Of a stretch of 64,000 nt of DNA, positions 54,309 through 63,306 are shown piece after piece. The translations under genes were made by a program, and so were the position numbers. Source of the DNA: Candidatus Nitrospira allomarina (GTDB lineage: Bacteria; Nitrospirota; Nitrospiria; Nitrospirales; UBA8639); assembly GCF_032050975.1 (NCBI RefSeq), contig NZ_CP116967.1:1113001-1177000 (forward strand), written 5' to 3'. Within the stretch, counting starts at the first letter, position 1. The number at the start of each line of letters is the position of its first letter. Under the pieces are notes generated by a model that saw nothing but the letters and a program-made list of their open reading frames with translations, was not told the origin of the DNA and made no database searches.

Positions 54309-55376
54309 TTGAACCGGATTGATACGGAGCTTGGAAAGGCCTTAAAAGCCAAAATTCGAACGCAAGGGCCAATGACCTTCAGGGACTTTATGGCGGCGGC
54401 CTTATATGACGAAACTATGGGGTTTTATGCAAAGGCACCCAAAATTGGGAGTCCTGATGGGCCGTTTGACACTAATGCAAGATTTCGGGCATTCGGATAT
54501 GCCATTGCCCAAGCCATCAGGTATGCCGAAAAGGCGTTGGGATTTCACCTGCGGGTCTTGGAATTAGGTGGAGGAACAGGCCAGTTGGGGAACAATATTA
54601 TTTCATTTCTTGAAAACGCTCATGAATACCTAGTTCTAGACCCAAGCCCTGGGTTGCGGGACCAGCAAAAACAAAAAGGATTGCACGCGATCAACAATTT
54701 GGACTGTTTAACTCCAGGACCGACATTTGTGTTCGGGAACGAAGTGCTTGATGCGTTACCCGTTCATCGAGTAATGGGAATGGGCCATGAAGAAGTATTG
54801 GAATTGTATGTGGATCTGGATGAGGATGGCGAGTTTTTTGAGCAATCATGTACACTTTCAACGAGGGAGCTAGCCGAGCGGTTGAGTGACGATAGGGTGC
54901 AGCTTGGGCGAGGGCAAGTCGCAGAAATCTGTTTGGAGTTGAAACAATTCCTCAAAAGCATAGGGAGAGTTGTGGATCCAGGGTATGTAATTTTTATCGA
55001 TTATGGTGATCATGCCTCAAATTTATATTCACATCGGCATAGAAATGGGACTCTACGTTCCTTCCATCACCAGCACCAAGTGTATGACCCGTTTTTCGCT
55101 GTGGGCCAACAAGACTTGACGGCAGACGTGGATTATACGGCTGCTTGCTTTATCGCAGAGGAAGTTGGTTTTGAGGTAGCAGGGCCTATCCCGCAAGGAA
55201 CATGGCTGAGAAATCTTGGAATTCTGGATTATAAAGGGCCAACGGGTCTTAGGGAGTCTGATCAAGAAGAGATTGATGTGCTAACTAGGCCGGCCGGCTT
55301 GGGAAGTACTTTTGACATTCTCGTATTCAAAACTAAGGGTCTCCCTGATGGGCCAGGTCTACAGCCTATTTCATAA
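54309..55376 (+). CDS. MidA/NDUFAF7-like SAM-dependent methyltransferase
   Basis: 355 residues, TTG start at 54309. The N-terminus GPMTFRDFMAAALYDETMGFY is the family hallmark (COG1565/DUF185). The SAM motif is VLELGGGTGQLGNNI; FGNEVLDALPVHRV and VIFIDYGDH follow. The eukaryotic relatives methylate an arginine of complex I subunit NDUFS2; a role in respiratory complex assembly is possible here but unproven. It ends ahead of a strong terminator. Confidence 0.88.
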   Translation: MNRIDTELGKALKAKIRTQGPMTFRDFMAAALYDETMGFYAKAPKIGSPDGPFDTNARFRAFGYAIAQAIRYAEKALGFHLRVLELGGGTGQLGNNIISFLENAHEYLVLDPSPGLRDQQKQKGLHAINNLDCLTPGPTFVFGNEVLDALPVHRVMGMGHEEVLELYVDLDEDGEFFEQSCTLSTRELAERLSDDRVQLGRGQVAEICLELKQFLKSIGRVVDPGYVIFIDYGDHASNLYSHRHRNGTLRSFHHQHQVYDPFFAVGQQDLTADVDYTAACFIAEEVGFEVAGPIPQGTWLRNLGILDYKGPTGLRESDQEEIDVLTRPAGLGSTFDILVFKTKGLPDGPGLQPIS

Positions 55377-55525
55377 GATGACCTGTCAAAATATCCACTA
55401 GCCTGCCAAATCTCACCATATTTTTCTTTAAACCGACATAGGCGAAAGGGGATTGTGGTGAGAAATAAGTCAAAAAAATAATTTTTTTAAAAACGAGCAT
55501 GATGCCTAAATTTTAGTCAATGTTT
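55377..55525. other. Leader to a terminator, no gene
   Basis: AT-rich sequence between the methyltransferase stop and the hairpin at 55526. The whole gap to the next gene is 373 bases and holds nothing else except ~190 bases of upstream sequence for the zinc-ribbon gene. Confidence 0.4.
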
Positions 55526-55562
55526 CCAGCACACACAAAATGTGTGTTGGCTCTTTTTTTTT
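55526..55562 (+). terminator. Rho-independent terminator
   Basis: CCAGCACACA-CAAAA-TGTGTGTTGG (10 bp, one G-T) followed by CTC and a run of nine T. It lies 150 bases after the methyltransferase gene and before the small zinc-ribbon gene. Confidence 0.9.
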
Positions 55563-55749
55563 ATCACAAAATATTGTAGACTCCAAAAATTCATTCGATT
55601 GTCTAGTGATCTCCTTTCATTTTCCGCAATCATACACACCTAATTAAGTGGTGCTTTTCGAGATCTCACGTGGTGCGTGGCACGCGTGATGCACTGACTC
55701 ACCTGTTGAGAAGAGTGGGAAGCAGGAGGCTTTCAAAGGAGGGAGAGTT

Positions 55750-55980
55750 ATGAAGTGTGTACGATGTGATGGGCTTATGGTGGTTGATGACTGTCTGGAC
55801 ATCAAGGGGGCGATGGGAGAACTTTGGATCAAAGCGTATCGATGTATTATGTGCGGGAACCTGATGGACCCCGTCATTAATCATCATCGCACTGATGGTC
55901 CGGTTCAGGCGCAGGTTATTCCATTTCGGAAGCGGCTACGGAGAGCTCCACGGACTCCTGTTGCTCGATTGACGGCCTAA
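55750..55980 (+). CDS. Small zinc-ribbon protein
   Basis: 76 residues. AAGGAGG lies 7 bases before the ATG. Two CxxC pairs, CVRCDGLMV (3-6) and CIMCGNLMD (32-35), form a zinc ribbon; the basic tail (FRKRLRRAPRTPVARL) may touch nucleic acid. Function unknown, but the gene is well supported by its ribosome-binding site and motif. Confidence 0.75.
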   Translation: MKCVRCDGLMVVDDCLDIKGAMGELWIKAYRCIMCGNLMDPVINHHRTDGPVQAQVIPFRKRLRRAPRTPVARLTA

Positions 55981-56580
55981 AAAGGCGGACAGAAAATTTT
56001 GAGAGATCGGGTGCGACTTGGGAGGAATAACTCTCTCAGGTACCGATTGACTTCTGGTTCATGATGAAGTTCTCGTGCTCCGCTGTGGCCGGAACCTGGC
56101 ACCAATAGATTAAGTTCTCGGTTCTTCCGGCGTTTCTGAATCGGGTGAGTTTAAATTTAACTTTCTTATTCACATGGCCTTGGTATAGTCCTTTCCTCGA
56201 AACTCTGCTAATTTTTCATCTGCGGCTATTCTGGCATGACCGCTTGAGTTTGACTGACAATTTTTGCTTTAGTCATTTATTGGGCATGCCCTCCATGGGG
56301 ACATGGGCGATCTCCAATCCGGCATTTAGCTCTGCATGCTTGGGCTCACCTTTTCCGGAAGAATCCCAACCAGTCCCTGAATATTATTTTTCCCCTGCTG
56401 GTTGGGAATTGTAGAACATTTCATTCCCAACCTTGATACGCTATATTGTTTAAGAAATTTCAAATTAATCTGAGTATGCCATGTAATGGCGTATTGTTAT
56501 AGATTTTAGGAGAGTTTTGGCCGCTTCCCTCCCCGTTCCATCCCCATCATCGATGCCCAGATAGAGGATTCATCTCATTT
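55981..56580. other. Gap with a long-stem hairpin
   Basis: 600 bases, no convincing gene. CCCAACCAG (56365-56373) and CTGGTTGGG (56398-56406) are a perfect 9-bp inverted repeat 24 bases apart. No T run follows. The SLC13 gene begins at 56581. Confidence 0.4.
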
Positions 56581-58401
56581 GTGAACAGTGACCACCTCTT
56601 TTTCCTGGGCCTAATGGGAATCCTGTTGGTGCTCTTTATCTGGGAACGATGGCGCTATGATCTCGTCGCCCTCAGTGCTTTGCTCCTTTCAACCGTGTTG
56701 GGGTTCGTTCCCTCCGAAGAAGCATTTTTAGGATTTGGTCATCCTGCCGTGGTCACCGTGGCGGCTGTGTTAATTATCAGTCGTGGATTGAGTAACGCGG
56801 GGGTCGTGGAAATTCTTACGCGTTATGTCAAGGGTGCCACGTCTTTTTCCCCGTCCCTTCATGTGGCTGTCTTATCTTCTCTCGGTGGATTGATTTCAAC
56901 CGTCATGAATAATGTGGGAGCCTTGGCGTTACTGATGCCGGTGGCAATTCAATCGTCCGTTGAGGCCAAGCGGTCCCCGGCCGTGGTGTTGATGCCCTTG
57001 GCTTTTGGAACGATTTTGGGCGGTATGGTTACTTTAATCGGGACACCTCCCAATATCATTGTGGCCCATTACCGCGCAGAAGTTACCGGCGAGCCATTCG
57101 GGATGTTCGATTTCACTCCTGTAGGAGGAATCATGGCGCTGGTGGGAATTCTCTTTGTGGCGCTGGTGGGTTGGCGTCTCATTCCCATTGCTCGACGGTC
57201 TCAGAATGCGCCGCAAGACCTGTTTTCAATACAGGAATATTTGACAGAGGTTGAGGTGCCTGAAAATTCAAAGGCAATAGGAAAATCCCTGTCTGAACTG
57301 GAATTGGCCACTGAGGATTCCGACGCCTTAATTATTGGGTTGGTGCGGGGTGACCAATCTATTCGGGGGGCGGCTTGGAGGGAACACATTCAAGCTGGCG
57401 ATGTCCTCGTCCTTGAGGCAGGACCACAAGGTATTAATAAATTTGTGTCCACATTGGGTTTGAAGTTAACGGGAACTCAGCCAAAGGAGGAGGTTCAGGA
57501 TTCTGAAAAAAAGCCATCAGCAGCTAAGGATGGAGATATGCTGTTGGAGGCTGTCATCCCTCCTGATCGTTCTTGGTTGGTCGGGCGAATGGCGGGTTCT
57601 TTAAAGCTGCGAAGCCGGTTTGGAATTAATCTGTTAGGAGCATCTCGTCAAGGCACTCCTTACCGTGGCAGGCTGAGGGAATTTCGGTTCAAAGCCGGCG
57701 ATGTGCTGCTGCTGCAGGGAGAAAAGGACCGGGTCCTGGAAGTGATCGGACTCCTCGGATGTCTTCCCTTGGCCGAGCGAGGAATTCAGTTGGGAAAGCC
57801 TGGTCAGGCGTGGCTGGCTGGGGGGGTATTCGCCCTGGCCTTGGGCAGCGCCATGACCGGATTGGCGTCACTTCCGATTGCATTGATTTGTGCCGCCTTG
57901 GGGATGGTCCTATTCAATATTGTATCTCCGAGGGATGTGTATCAAGCCGTGGATTGGCCGGTCCTGGTATTGTTGGGGGCTATGATTCCAATTGGGCAAG
58001 CTCTGGAACGAAGTGGAGCAACGACCCTGTTGGCTCAGTTTCTGGTTGGCATGATGGAGGAGTTTCCCCCCGTAATGCTCTTAGGCCTGATTATGGTCAT
58101 GACGATGACCTTGTCGGATGTCATGAATAATGCGGCAACGGCCGTCGTCATGGCACCATTAAGTGTCGCGGTGGCCCTGAATCTTGGGGTGAATACAGAT
58201 CCCTTTCTCATGGCGGTGGCTATCGGGGCATCGTGTGCCTTTTTGACTCCAATAGGTCATCAAAATAATTTATTGGTCATGGGGCCCGGAGGATATCGAT
58301 TTGGGGACTATTGGCGGATGGGATTGCCTTTAGAGTTGTTGATTCTTGTGGTCTCCCTCCCTCTCTTAGTCTTCATGTGGCCCTTAACGGGTCAAGGGTA
58401 A
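56581..58401 (+). CDS. SLC13/DASS-type transporter with two TrkA-C domains
   Basis: 606 residues, GTG start. N- and C-terminal membrane halves (about 11 segments) carry the paired motifs VMNNVGALALLMPVA...LIGTPPNIIV and VMNNAATAVVMAPLSVA...LTPIGHQNNLLVMGPGGY, the Na+-coupled anion-transporter signature. Between them (~215-390) sit two TrkA-C/RCK_C regulatory domains (VPENSKAIGKSLSEL...VLVLEAG, VIPPDRSWLVGRMAGSLK...VLLLQGE). This arrangement is common in putative sulfate or dicarboxylate transporters; the substrate is not determined by sequence. Confidence 0.92.
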   Translation: MNSDHLFFLGLMGILLVLFIWERWRYDLVALSALLLSTVLGFVPSEEAFLGFGHPAVVTVAAVLIISRGLSNAGVVEILTRYVKGATSFSPSLHVAVLSSLGGLISTVMNNVGALALLMPVAIQSSVEAKRSPAVVLMPLAFGTILGGMVTLIGTPPNIIVAHYRAEVTGEPFGMFDFTPVGGIMALVGILFVALVGWRLIPIARRSQNAPQDLFSIQEYLTEVEVPENSKAIGKSLSELELATEDSDALIIGLVRGDQSIRGAAWREHIQAGDVLVLEAGPQGINKFVSTLGLKLTGTQPKEEVQDSEKKPSAAKDGDMLLEAVIPPDRSWLVGRMAGSLKLRSRFGINLLGASRQGTPYRGRLREFRFKAGDVLLLQGEKDRVLEVIGLLGCLPLAERGIQLGKPGQAWLAGGVFALALGSAMTGLASLPIALICAALGMVLFNIVSPRDVYQAVDWPVLVLLGAMIPIGQALERSGATTLLAQFLVGMMEEFPPVMLLGLIMVMTMTLSDVMNNAATAVVMAPLSVAVALNLGVNTDPFLMAVAIGASCAFLTPIGHQNNLLVMGPGGYRFGDYWRMGLPLELLILVVSLPLLVFMWPLTGQG

Positions 58402-58432
58402 CGGATTTCTGAGTAAGAATTAAGAGGAAAAA

Positions 58433-59506
58433 GTGGCTTTCTCCTTCCGAACCCATTCTTCCCGAAAGTCCTCCCGTCTCTTTTTTAGGCGGGTGGTCTA
58501 CATGCCCACCGACCTTGATCCGTTTCGCACCCTCTTGAGCAGAATTATATTGGTGGTCATGCTGTTTTGCTTTTTGACGGGGATCCTGTGGTTGGATCGA
58601 AACGGGCTCAAGGATCAAATAGATGGAGAGATCTCATTTTCAGATGTGATTTATTTCACGATGGTCACGGTGACCACAGTCGGTTATGGGGACATTGTGC
58701 CGGTCACGACACGGGCCCGCCTGATTGATGCATTAGTCGTGACGCCGGTCCGCATATTTCTATGGGTCATTTTTTTAGGTACCGCCTATCAATTGGCGTT
58801 CAGGCAATTTACCGAGGTATTTCGCATGGCAAAACTCCAGAGGTCACTCGATCAACATGTCGTCATCTGCGGATTCGGTCATACCGGATATTCGACCGTC
58901 AAAGAACTGCTCGCCAAAGGTACAAACCCTGACCATATTCTGGTTATCGATCCCGGTGAGGAACGAGTACGCATCGCGGGTGAATTGGGAGTCGTGGCAC
59001 TCAGAGGGGATGCGACGCAGGAAGGGCTGCTGAAATTTGGTGCGTTCCTCAATGAAGCCAAAGCCGTCATTATTGCCGCCGGGCGGGATGATACCAATGC
59101 CCTCATTTTGTTAACTGTCCGTAATTTGAATTCCCGTTGTCGGGTAATTGTCAGTGCGAAGGAAGAAGAAAACGTCAAACTGTTTCGGCAAGGAGGGGCG
59201 CAAACCATTATTTCCCCGGCAACATATGGCGGATATATGTTGGCGGCTGCAGTGGACCAACAATATTTGGCAGATTATTTAGAAGATTTTTTGACCGCGG
59301 GGGGAAAGGTCAATATCCAGGAGCGAACAGTGGAAAAGCAGGATGTCGGGAAGACGGCTTCGGATTTACAGCCGGATGTGTTACTCCGAGTGTATCGACA
59401 AGGAACGATTATTTCCCCCTGGGAATTTCAAAAAAGTCATAGGCTCGAACAGGGCGACGTCATGTTATTGTTTAAACCGGTTTCGGAGGATGCGCCTTCC
59501 GCTTAA
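58433..59506 (+). CDS. Potassium channel with TrkA-N/TrkA-C domains (Kch-like)
   Basis: 357 residues, GTG start with AGAGGA 5 bases before it. Two transmembrane helices (SRIILVVMLFCFLTGILWL and VTPVRIFLWVIFLGTAYQLAF) flank the pore with selectivity filter TVGYGD (82-87). A TrkA-N Rossmann domain follows (HVVICGFGHTGYSTVKEL, ~141-260), then a TrkA-C-like end. A gated K+ (or related) channel. It starts 31 bases after the SLC13 gene, so the two are likely cotranscribed. Confidence 0.94.
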   Translation: MAFSFRTHSSRKSSRLFFRRVVYMPTDLDPFRTLLSRIILVVMLFCFLTGILWLDRNGLKDQIDGEISFSDVIYFTMVTVTTVGYGDIVPVTTRARLIDALVVTPVRIFLWVIFLGTAYQLAFRQFTEVFRMAKLQRSLDQHVVICGFGHTGYSTVKELLAKGTNPDHILVIDPGEERVRIAGELGVVALRGDATQEGLLKFGAFLNEAKAVIIAAGRDDTNALILLTVRNLNSRCRVIVSAKEEENVKLFRQGGAQTIISPATYGGYMLAAAVDQQYLADYLEDFLTAGGKVNIQERTVEKQDVGKTASDLQPDVLLRVYRQGTIISPWEFQKSHRLEQGDVMLLFKPVSEDAPSA

Positions 59507-59524
59507 AGAAATTCCCTTCCATAC

Positions 59525-60313
59525 CTAAAAGATGAGTGGCCTCGCGTTGGCCATGATCAATAAAATTCCGATGACTCCGATTAATATGGCCACGCCCCGT
59601 CTCAAATGGTGAGCAGGAATTGATTGAGTGACTTGTGAACCAAACAGAAGCCCGAGAAGACTGCCGAGTAACACCAATCCTGTAAGCACCACATCCAGGT
59701 GTGCCCCCTCAAAATGGCCGATTACCCCGCCGATGGAAATTAGGGCAATGATCAAAAGTGATGTGCCTATAGCTAAGCGAATGGGAAACCCCATGAGAAA
59801 CATCAAGGCGGGAACAATGAGAAATCCTCCTCCGACTCCAAAAAATCCGGTCAATAGTCCAACTCCCCATCCGAACGTGAGGGCTTTCAATGCACAGCGC
59901 CAGGAGAATTCCTTTGCGCATCCGCTCGGAACGTCGTTGTGTTCTCCTTCATAATTTTTCCAAAACGTCCACATGCTAATAAACAGGAGCAGGTTGCCAA
60001 ATGCAAAGAGGACCAGGGAGTCCGGAACGAGCTGGTGGCCATGAGCCCCAATCCAAGCGCCGAACATTCCGGTCAGGCTGAACAAAATGGCCGAGATAAA
60101 GTGAACCCGTTGTTGTCGACTCTCATGCCATGCTCCAAAAAGGGCCGAATAGCCAACGACGATGAGTGACATGGTCGTGGCATTTTGTACCGGTACGCCA
60201 ACGACATACACTAATAAGGGGATGGCCACCAACGATCCGCCCCCTCCTGTGGCCCCTAACAGCACGCCGACGATCCCACCAGAGAGAAGCGCCAACAGAT
60301 AGTGGAAGTCCAT
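59525..60313 (-). CDS. TauE/SafE (TSUP) family exporter
   Basis: 262 residues, about eight transmembrane segments in two similar halves: GGIVGVLLGATGGGGSLVAI near the start and LTGFFGVGGGFLIVPALMFL in the middle, the TSUP duplication. A cysteine-containing loop (GCAKEFSWRC) separates them. Such proteins export sulfite, sulfoacetate or other anions. It is convergent with the channel gene (18 bases between stops). Confidence 0.93.
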   Translation of the reverse strand: MDFHYLLALLSGGIVGVLLGATGGGGSLVAIPLLVYVVGVPVQNATTMSLIVVGYSALFGAWHESRQQRVHFISAILFSLTGMFGAWIGAHGHQLVPDSLVLFAFGNLLLFISMWTFWKNYEGEHNDVPSGCAKEFSWRCALKALTFGWGVGLLTGFFGVGGGFLIVPALMFLMGFPIRLAIGTSLLIIALISIGGVIGHFEGAHLDVVLTGLVLLGSLLGLLFGSQVTQSIPAHHLRRGVAILIGVIGILLIMANARPLIF

Positions 60314-61592
60314 GAGAAATTAGGTTGAAAGAGGGACGAGTGAAAGAATAATGCCTGAGGCGTCAGAGGCGTGCGACATGCGTTAACTAGCAACGTGGGT
60401 AATGTAAACCAGCATAATTGGCAATGAAATATTACAGGAAGAACGAAAGGAAAAAATGGGAGGTAAATGTCTCCTTGTCTCCCTTGGATAGCATGAAAAG
60501 ATAACGAATCCATGACCCTGCCCAAGGCCATGCGGATAAGTTTTCAGACATCATATAGCATACTGCATGAAATCTCCCGAGTATGAATGAAAAAATATTA
60601 AAGCGGAATATGAGTTCATTGTATGGGGAGAAATCGAATGAGACAAGAGTCCTCGGTTCAGACGAAGGTGTTCTCATTATTCTTGTTTTCGATGCTTGGT
60701 TGTACCGAGAAGAGATTAACGTTTTTCAGCGTGTGAGGAGAAATGAGGTTGTTTGCACGTCACCTGAATAGAAATTGACCAGCGGGCAAAAAAATCCGTA
60801 CTGGTTGTGTACAAGGCATTTAGAATTGGCCGAAAGGATTTCTGGCACGCATGGGTTGGTCAGGATCCCCATCAATGAGTGTCTCTGAAGAAACATCATT
60901 CTCTGCAGAATTTTGGAGACAACCCACAGCTGCCGAATGGTGATGTTTCGGTTTTGGGTAGAAGGTTTGTTCATTGCATGGAGCGGGCCAATAATTCGAA
61001 TTTGTAGGGCGGTTTGTCGGTACCCCCCACCCGGTCCGTCACGGCCACGTATTGGGGAATGTCACTGGTAATATTGCTACAATCATTGGGAAAGGACGTC
61101 TCGAGGGGGCGTCCTCGCAGTTTTCATTTCCCCATCTTTTCATAGATCTCAGTGATCACAATGCTGTATTGGATGTTGTCACCCTGGATTTGTCCTCATC
61201 TCAAAGCGTGTATAAATGGAGTCAAGCTAGCCCGATTTGCCACAGCCAGTTCATCCCAAAATGAACTATAGAGAAAAGACGGACATGCCATCGGAGCTTC
61301 CTTGTCCACACGAATGTCACACGGATCAACCAGAGAAGAAGGATAAGAAGAAAAATCTTTTTAAAAGGATTCATTTTCTCTCCCCGCCTTTCCTGAAAGC
61401 AAGATAGTTTGAGAGAGGCTGAGGGGTTTTGACCTGTAATTGTGTCCAGGGAAAATAGGGAATTTTTAGTTTGGGAAGAACGTTTTGAGCCCTAAGAAGA
61501 TTACAGCAATAACGGGTTCAAAAGTCTGGAGAAAATTTCCTCCATATTCGGGTTGGAAAAAGTATGAATCTTCCTCGTATCGCATGACCATG
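60314..61592. other. Long gap; perhaps remnants of a gene, nothing intact
   Basis: 1279 bases. No frame has a ribosome-binding site and recognisable product. On the minus strand, 61120-60971 reads RPLETSFPNDCSNITSDIPQ then VAVTDRVGGTDKPPYKFELL and ends in a stop at 60971. It looks protein-like but is blocked upstream by a stop and may be a gene fragment. An overlapping frame at 60726-60974 is also unconvincing. Confidence 0.35.
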
Positions 61593-63206
61593 TCATGAGT
61601 TCCCAGACCTGGCTGGAGATGAAGTGATTTGAGTGATGGGAAGAACAAGACGAAACGTTGTTCCGTGGCCCTCTTCACTTTCGACCGTAATGAGACCGTG
61701 ATGGAGGTCGATGGCATCTTTGACAATTTTGGTCCCGAGCCCTGTTCCTTCCTTTTTGGTGCTGATAGCCTGAGCGGTAAAGAGGCAGTCTCGAACTTCA
61801 GGCGGCATGCCTCTCCCCGTATCGGCTACCGTCAACTCGACAGTATCCGGACGCGGTCCTGGAGATCCGCCGACCGTGACTGATCCTCCTCGGGGCACTT
61901 CCGGGATGGCATTATTGATGAGATTGTAAAAGGCATTAAACAGTCGACGTTCGTCTGCATCAATGACAGGCAGGGCATCAAGGCCATCGGTCAGGAGGGT
62001 AATGCCTTTTTCTGCGGCGTAGGTGCGAAGAGTGTCGAGCACTCCATCCACGACGTCTCGTATGCGGCAGGGTGTGAAATGTGGAGGACTGGTAACACCT
62101 TTAACGGCATCCGCGATTTCCCTAACACGGTCCTGAATGCGTCTGGCATTCGTAACGATCATCCTTATCAGATCCAGGCTGTTGGCATAACTGGTCTCTG
62201 CCCCTTTCGCCTTTTCCTGGATTAAGGTGGGGAACTGTTCGTCCAATTCATCCTTCAATAAATCTGCGCCGGAAAGCACAGGCATCAACATATTTTTGAT
62301 ATCGTGCCCGATATCCCCAAGGACTCTGGTCACTTCCGCAAGCTTAGCTTCTTCTAATAATTGAGCAGCCATACGTTTCTTTTCGGTGATATCCTGAAAC
62401 GTGACCACGGCTCCAGCTAATTTTCCTTGGTCGTCCCAGATCGGGGTGCTTGTATACCGGGCAGGGAAGCTCGTCCCATCTTTTTTCCAGAAAATCTCTT
62501 CCTCACCATGATGAACCAACCCATCTTTATAGGCCTTATAGATTGGACATTCTTTAGCCGGGTAAGGAGAGCCATCAGATTTTGTGTGGTGCCAGGTAAT
62601 GTGACTGGGTTTTCCAAATAACTCGCCGGCCTCATAGCCTAATAACTTGTTGGCAGCCGGATTGACAAAGGTGTGATGTCCTTCGAGGTCTAATCCAAAA
62701 ATGCCTTCACCGGCAGCCTGTAAAATCATATCGTTGTGTCGACGAAATTGTTCAAGGGATTTTTCACATTGCCGGCGATAGGTAATATCTTGAAAAACCA
62801 CAACGGCGCCGACCAGGGCCCCTTCATCATTTCGAATAGGTGTGCTGGAGTATTCGACGGGAAAACTGGTGCCATTCTTTCGCCAGAACACTTCGTTGTC
62901 GCCTCGATGCACCTGGCCATCTTTGTACGATGCATAGTTCGGGCATTGTTCCTGCGGGTAGGGAGTGCCATCGGATTTGGTGTGATGCCAGAGAGAGTGG
63001 CTGGGTTGGCCGATCAATTCCTGGGGCTCGTAACCCAACATTTTCGCGGCTGCAGGGTTCACAAAGGTATGCCGACCCTCCAGATCCAACCCGAATATCC
63101 CTTCACCCGCGGCTTTTAAAATGAGGGCGTGGTGTTGTTCAAGATGTTTCAACATACGTGAAGTGTCCGTATTGTCCTGCTGTACATTTTCTGGTGCTGG
63201 GGACAT
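61593..63206 (-). CDS. Tandem-PAS sensor histidine kinase
   Basis: 537 residues from the ATG at 63206 (TAGGAAGAG upstream). Two PAS domains (~25-145 and ~150-270) are near duplicates: both have AAGEGIFGLDLEG, FVNPAA, WHHTKSDG and a PAC end (GAVVVFQDIT / GAVVTFQDIT). The kinase core has an H-box LGDIGHDIKNML with the histidine present, N box NLINNAIPE, G1 ADTGRGMP and G2 GTGLGTKIV. No transmembrane segment, so a cytoplasmic sensor, perhaps redox or ligand binding through PAS. No response regulator is next to it. Confidence 0.93.
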   Translation of the reverse strand: MSPAPENVQQDNTDTSRMLKHLEQHHALILKAAGEGIFGLDLEGRHTFVNPAAAKMLGYEPQELIGQPSHSLWHHTKSDGTPYPQEQCPNYASYKDGQVHRGDNEVFWRKNGTSFPVEYSSTPIRNDEGALVGAVVVFQDITYRRQCEKSLEQFRRHNDMILQAAGEGIFGLDLEGHHTFVNPAANKLLGYEAGELFGKPSHITWHHTKSDGSPYPAKECPIYKAYKDGLVHHGEEEIFWKKDGTSFPARYTSTPIWDDQGKLAGAVVTFQDITEKKRMAAQLLEEAKLAEVTRVLGDIGHDIKNMLMPVLSGADLLKDELDEQFPTLIQEKAKGAETSYANSLDLIRMIVTNARRIQDRVREIADAVKGVTSPPHFTPCRIRDVVDGVLDTLRTYAAEKGITLLTDGLDALPVIDADERRLFNAFYNLINNAIPEVPRGGSVTVGGSPGPRPDTVELTVADTGRGMPPEVRDCLFTAQAISTKKEGTGLGTKIVKDAIDLHHGLITVESEEGHGTTFRLVLPITQITSSPARSGNS

Positions 63207-63306
63207 GATGCTCTTCCTACTCGTTAGGTTTAGGGACTGGAGAAGATTTCTCCAGTCCCTGAAATGATTTCTTGTCACCCCCGACGGGTCTGAACCAAAT
63301 CCCAGG

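Noticed and set aside
60841-60860. TGGCAC stretch as a sigma-54 promoter
   Set aside because: The second element (TTGC) is not at the required spacing.
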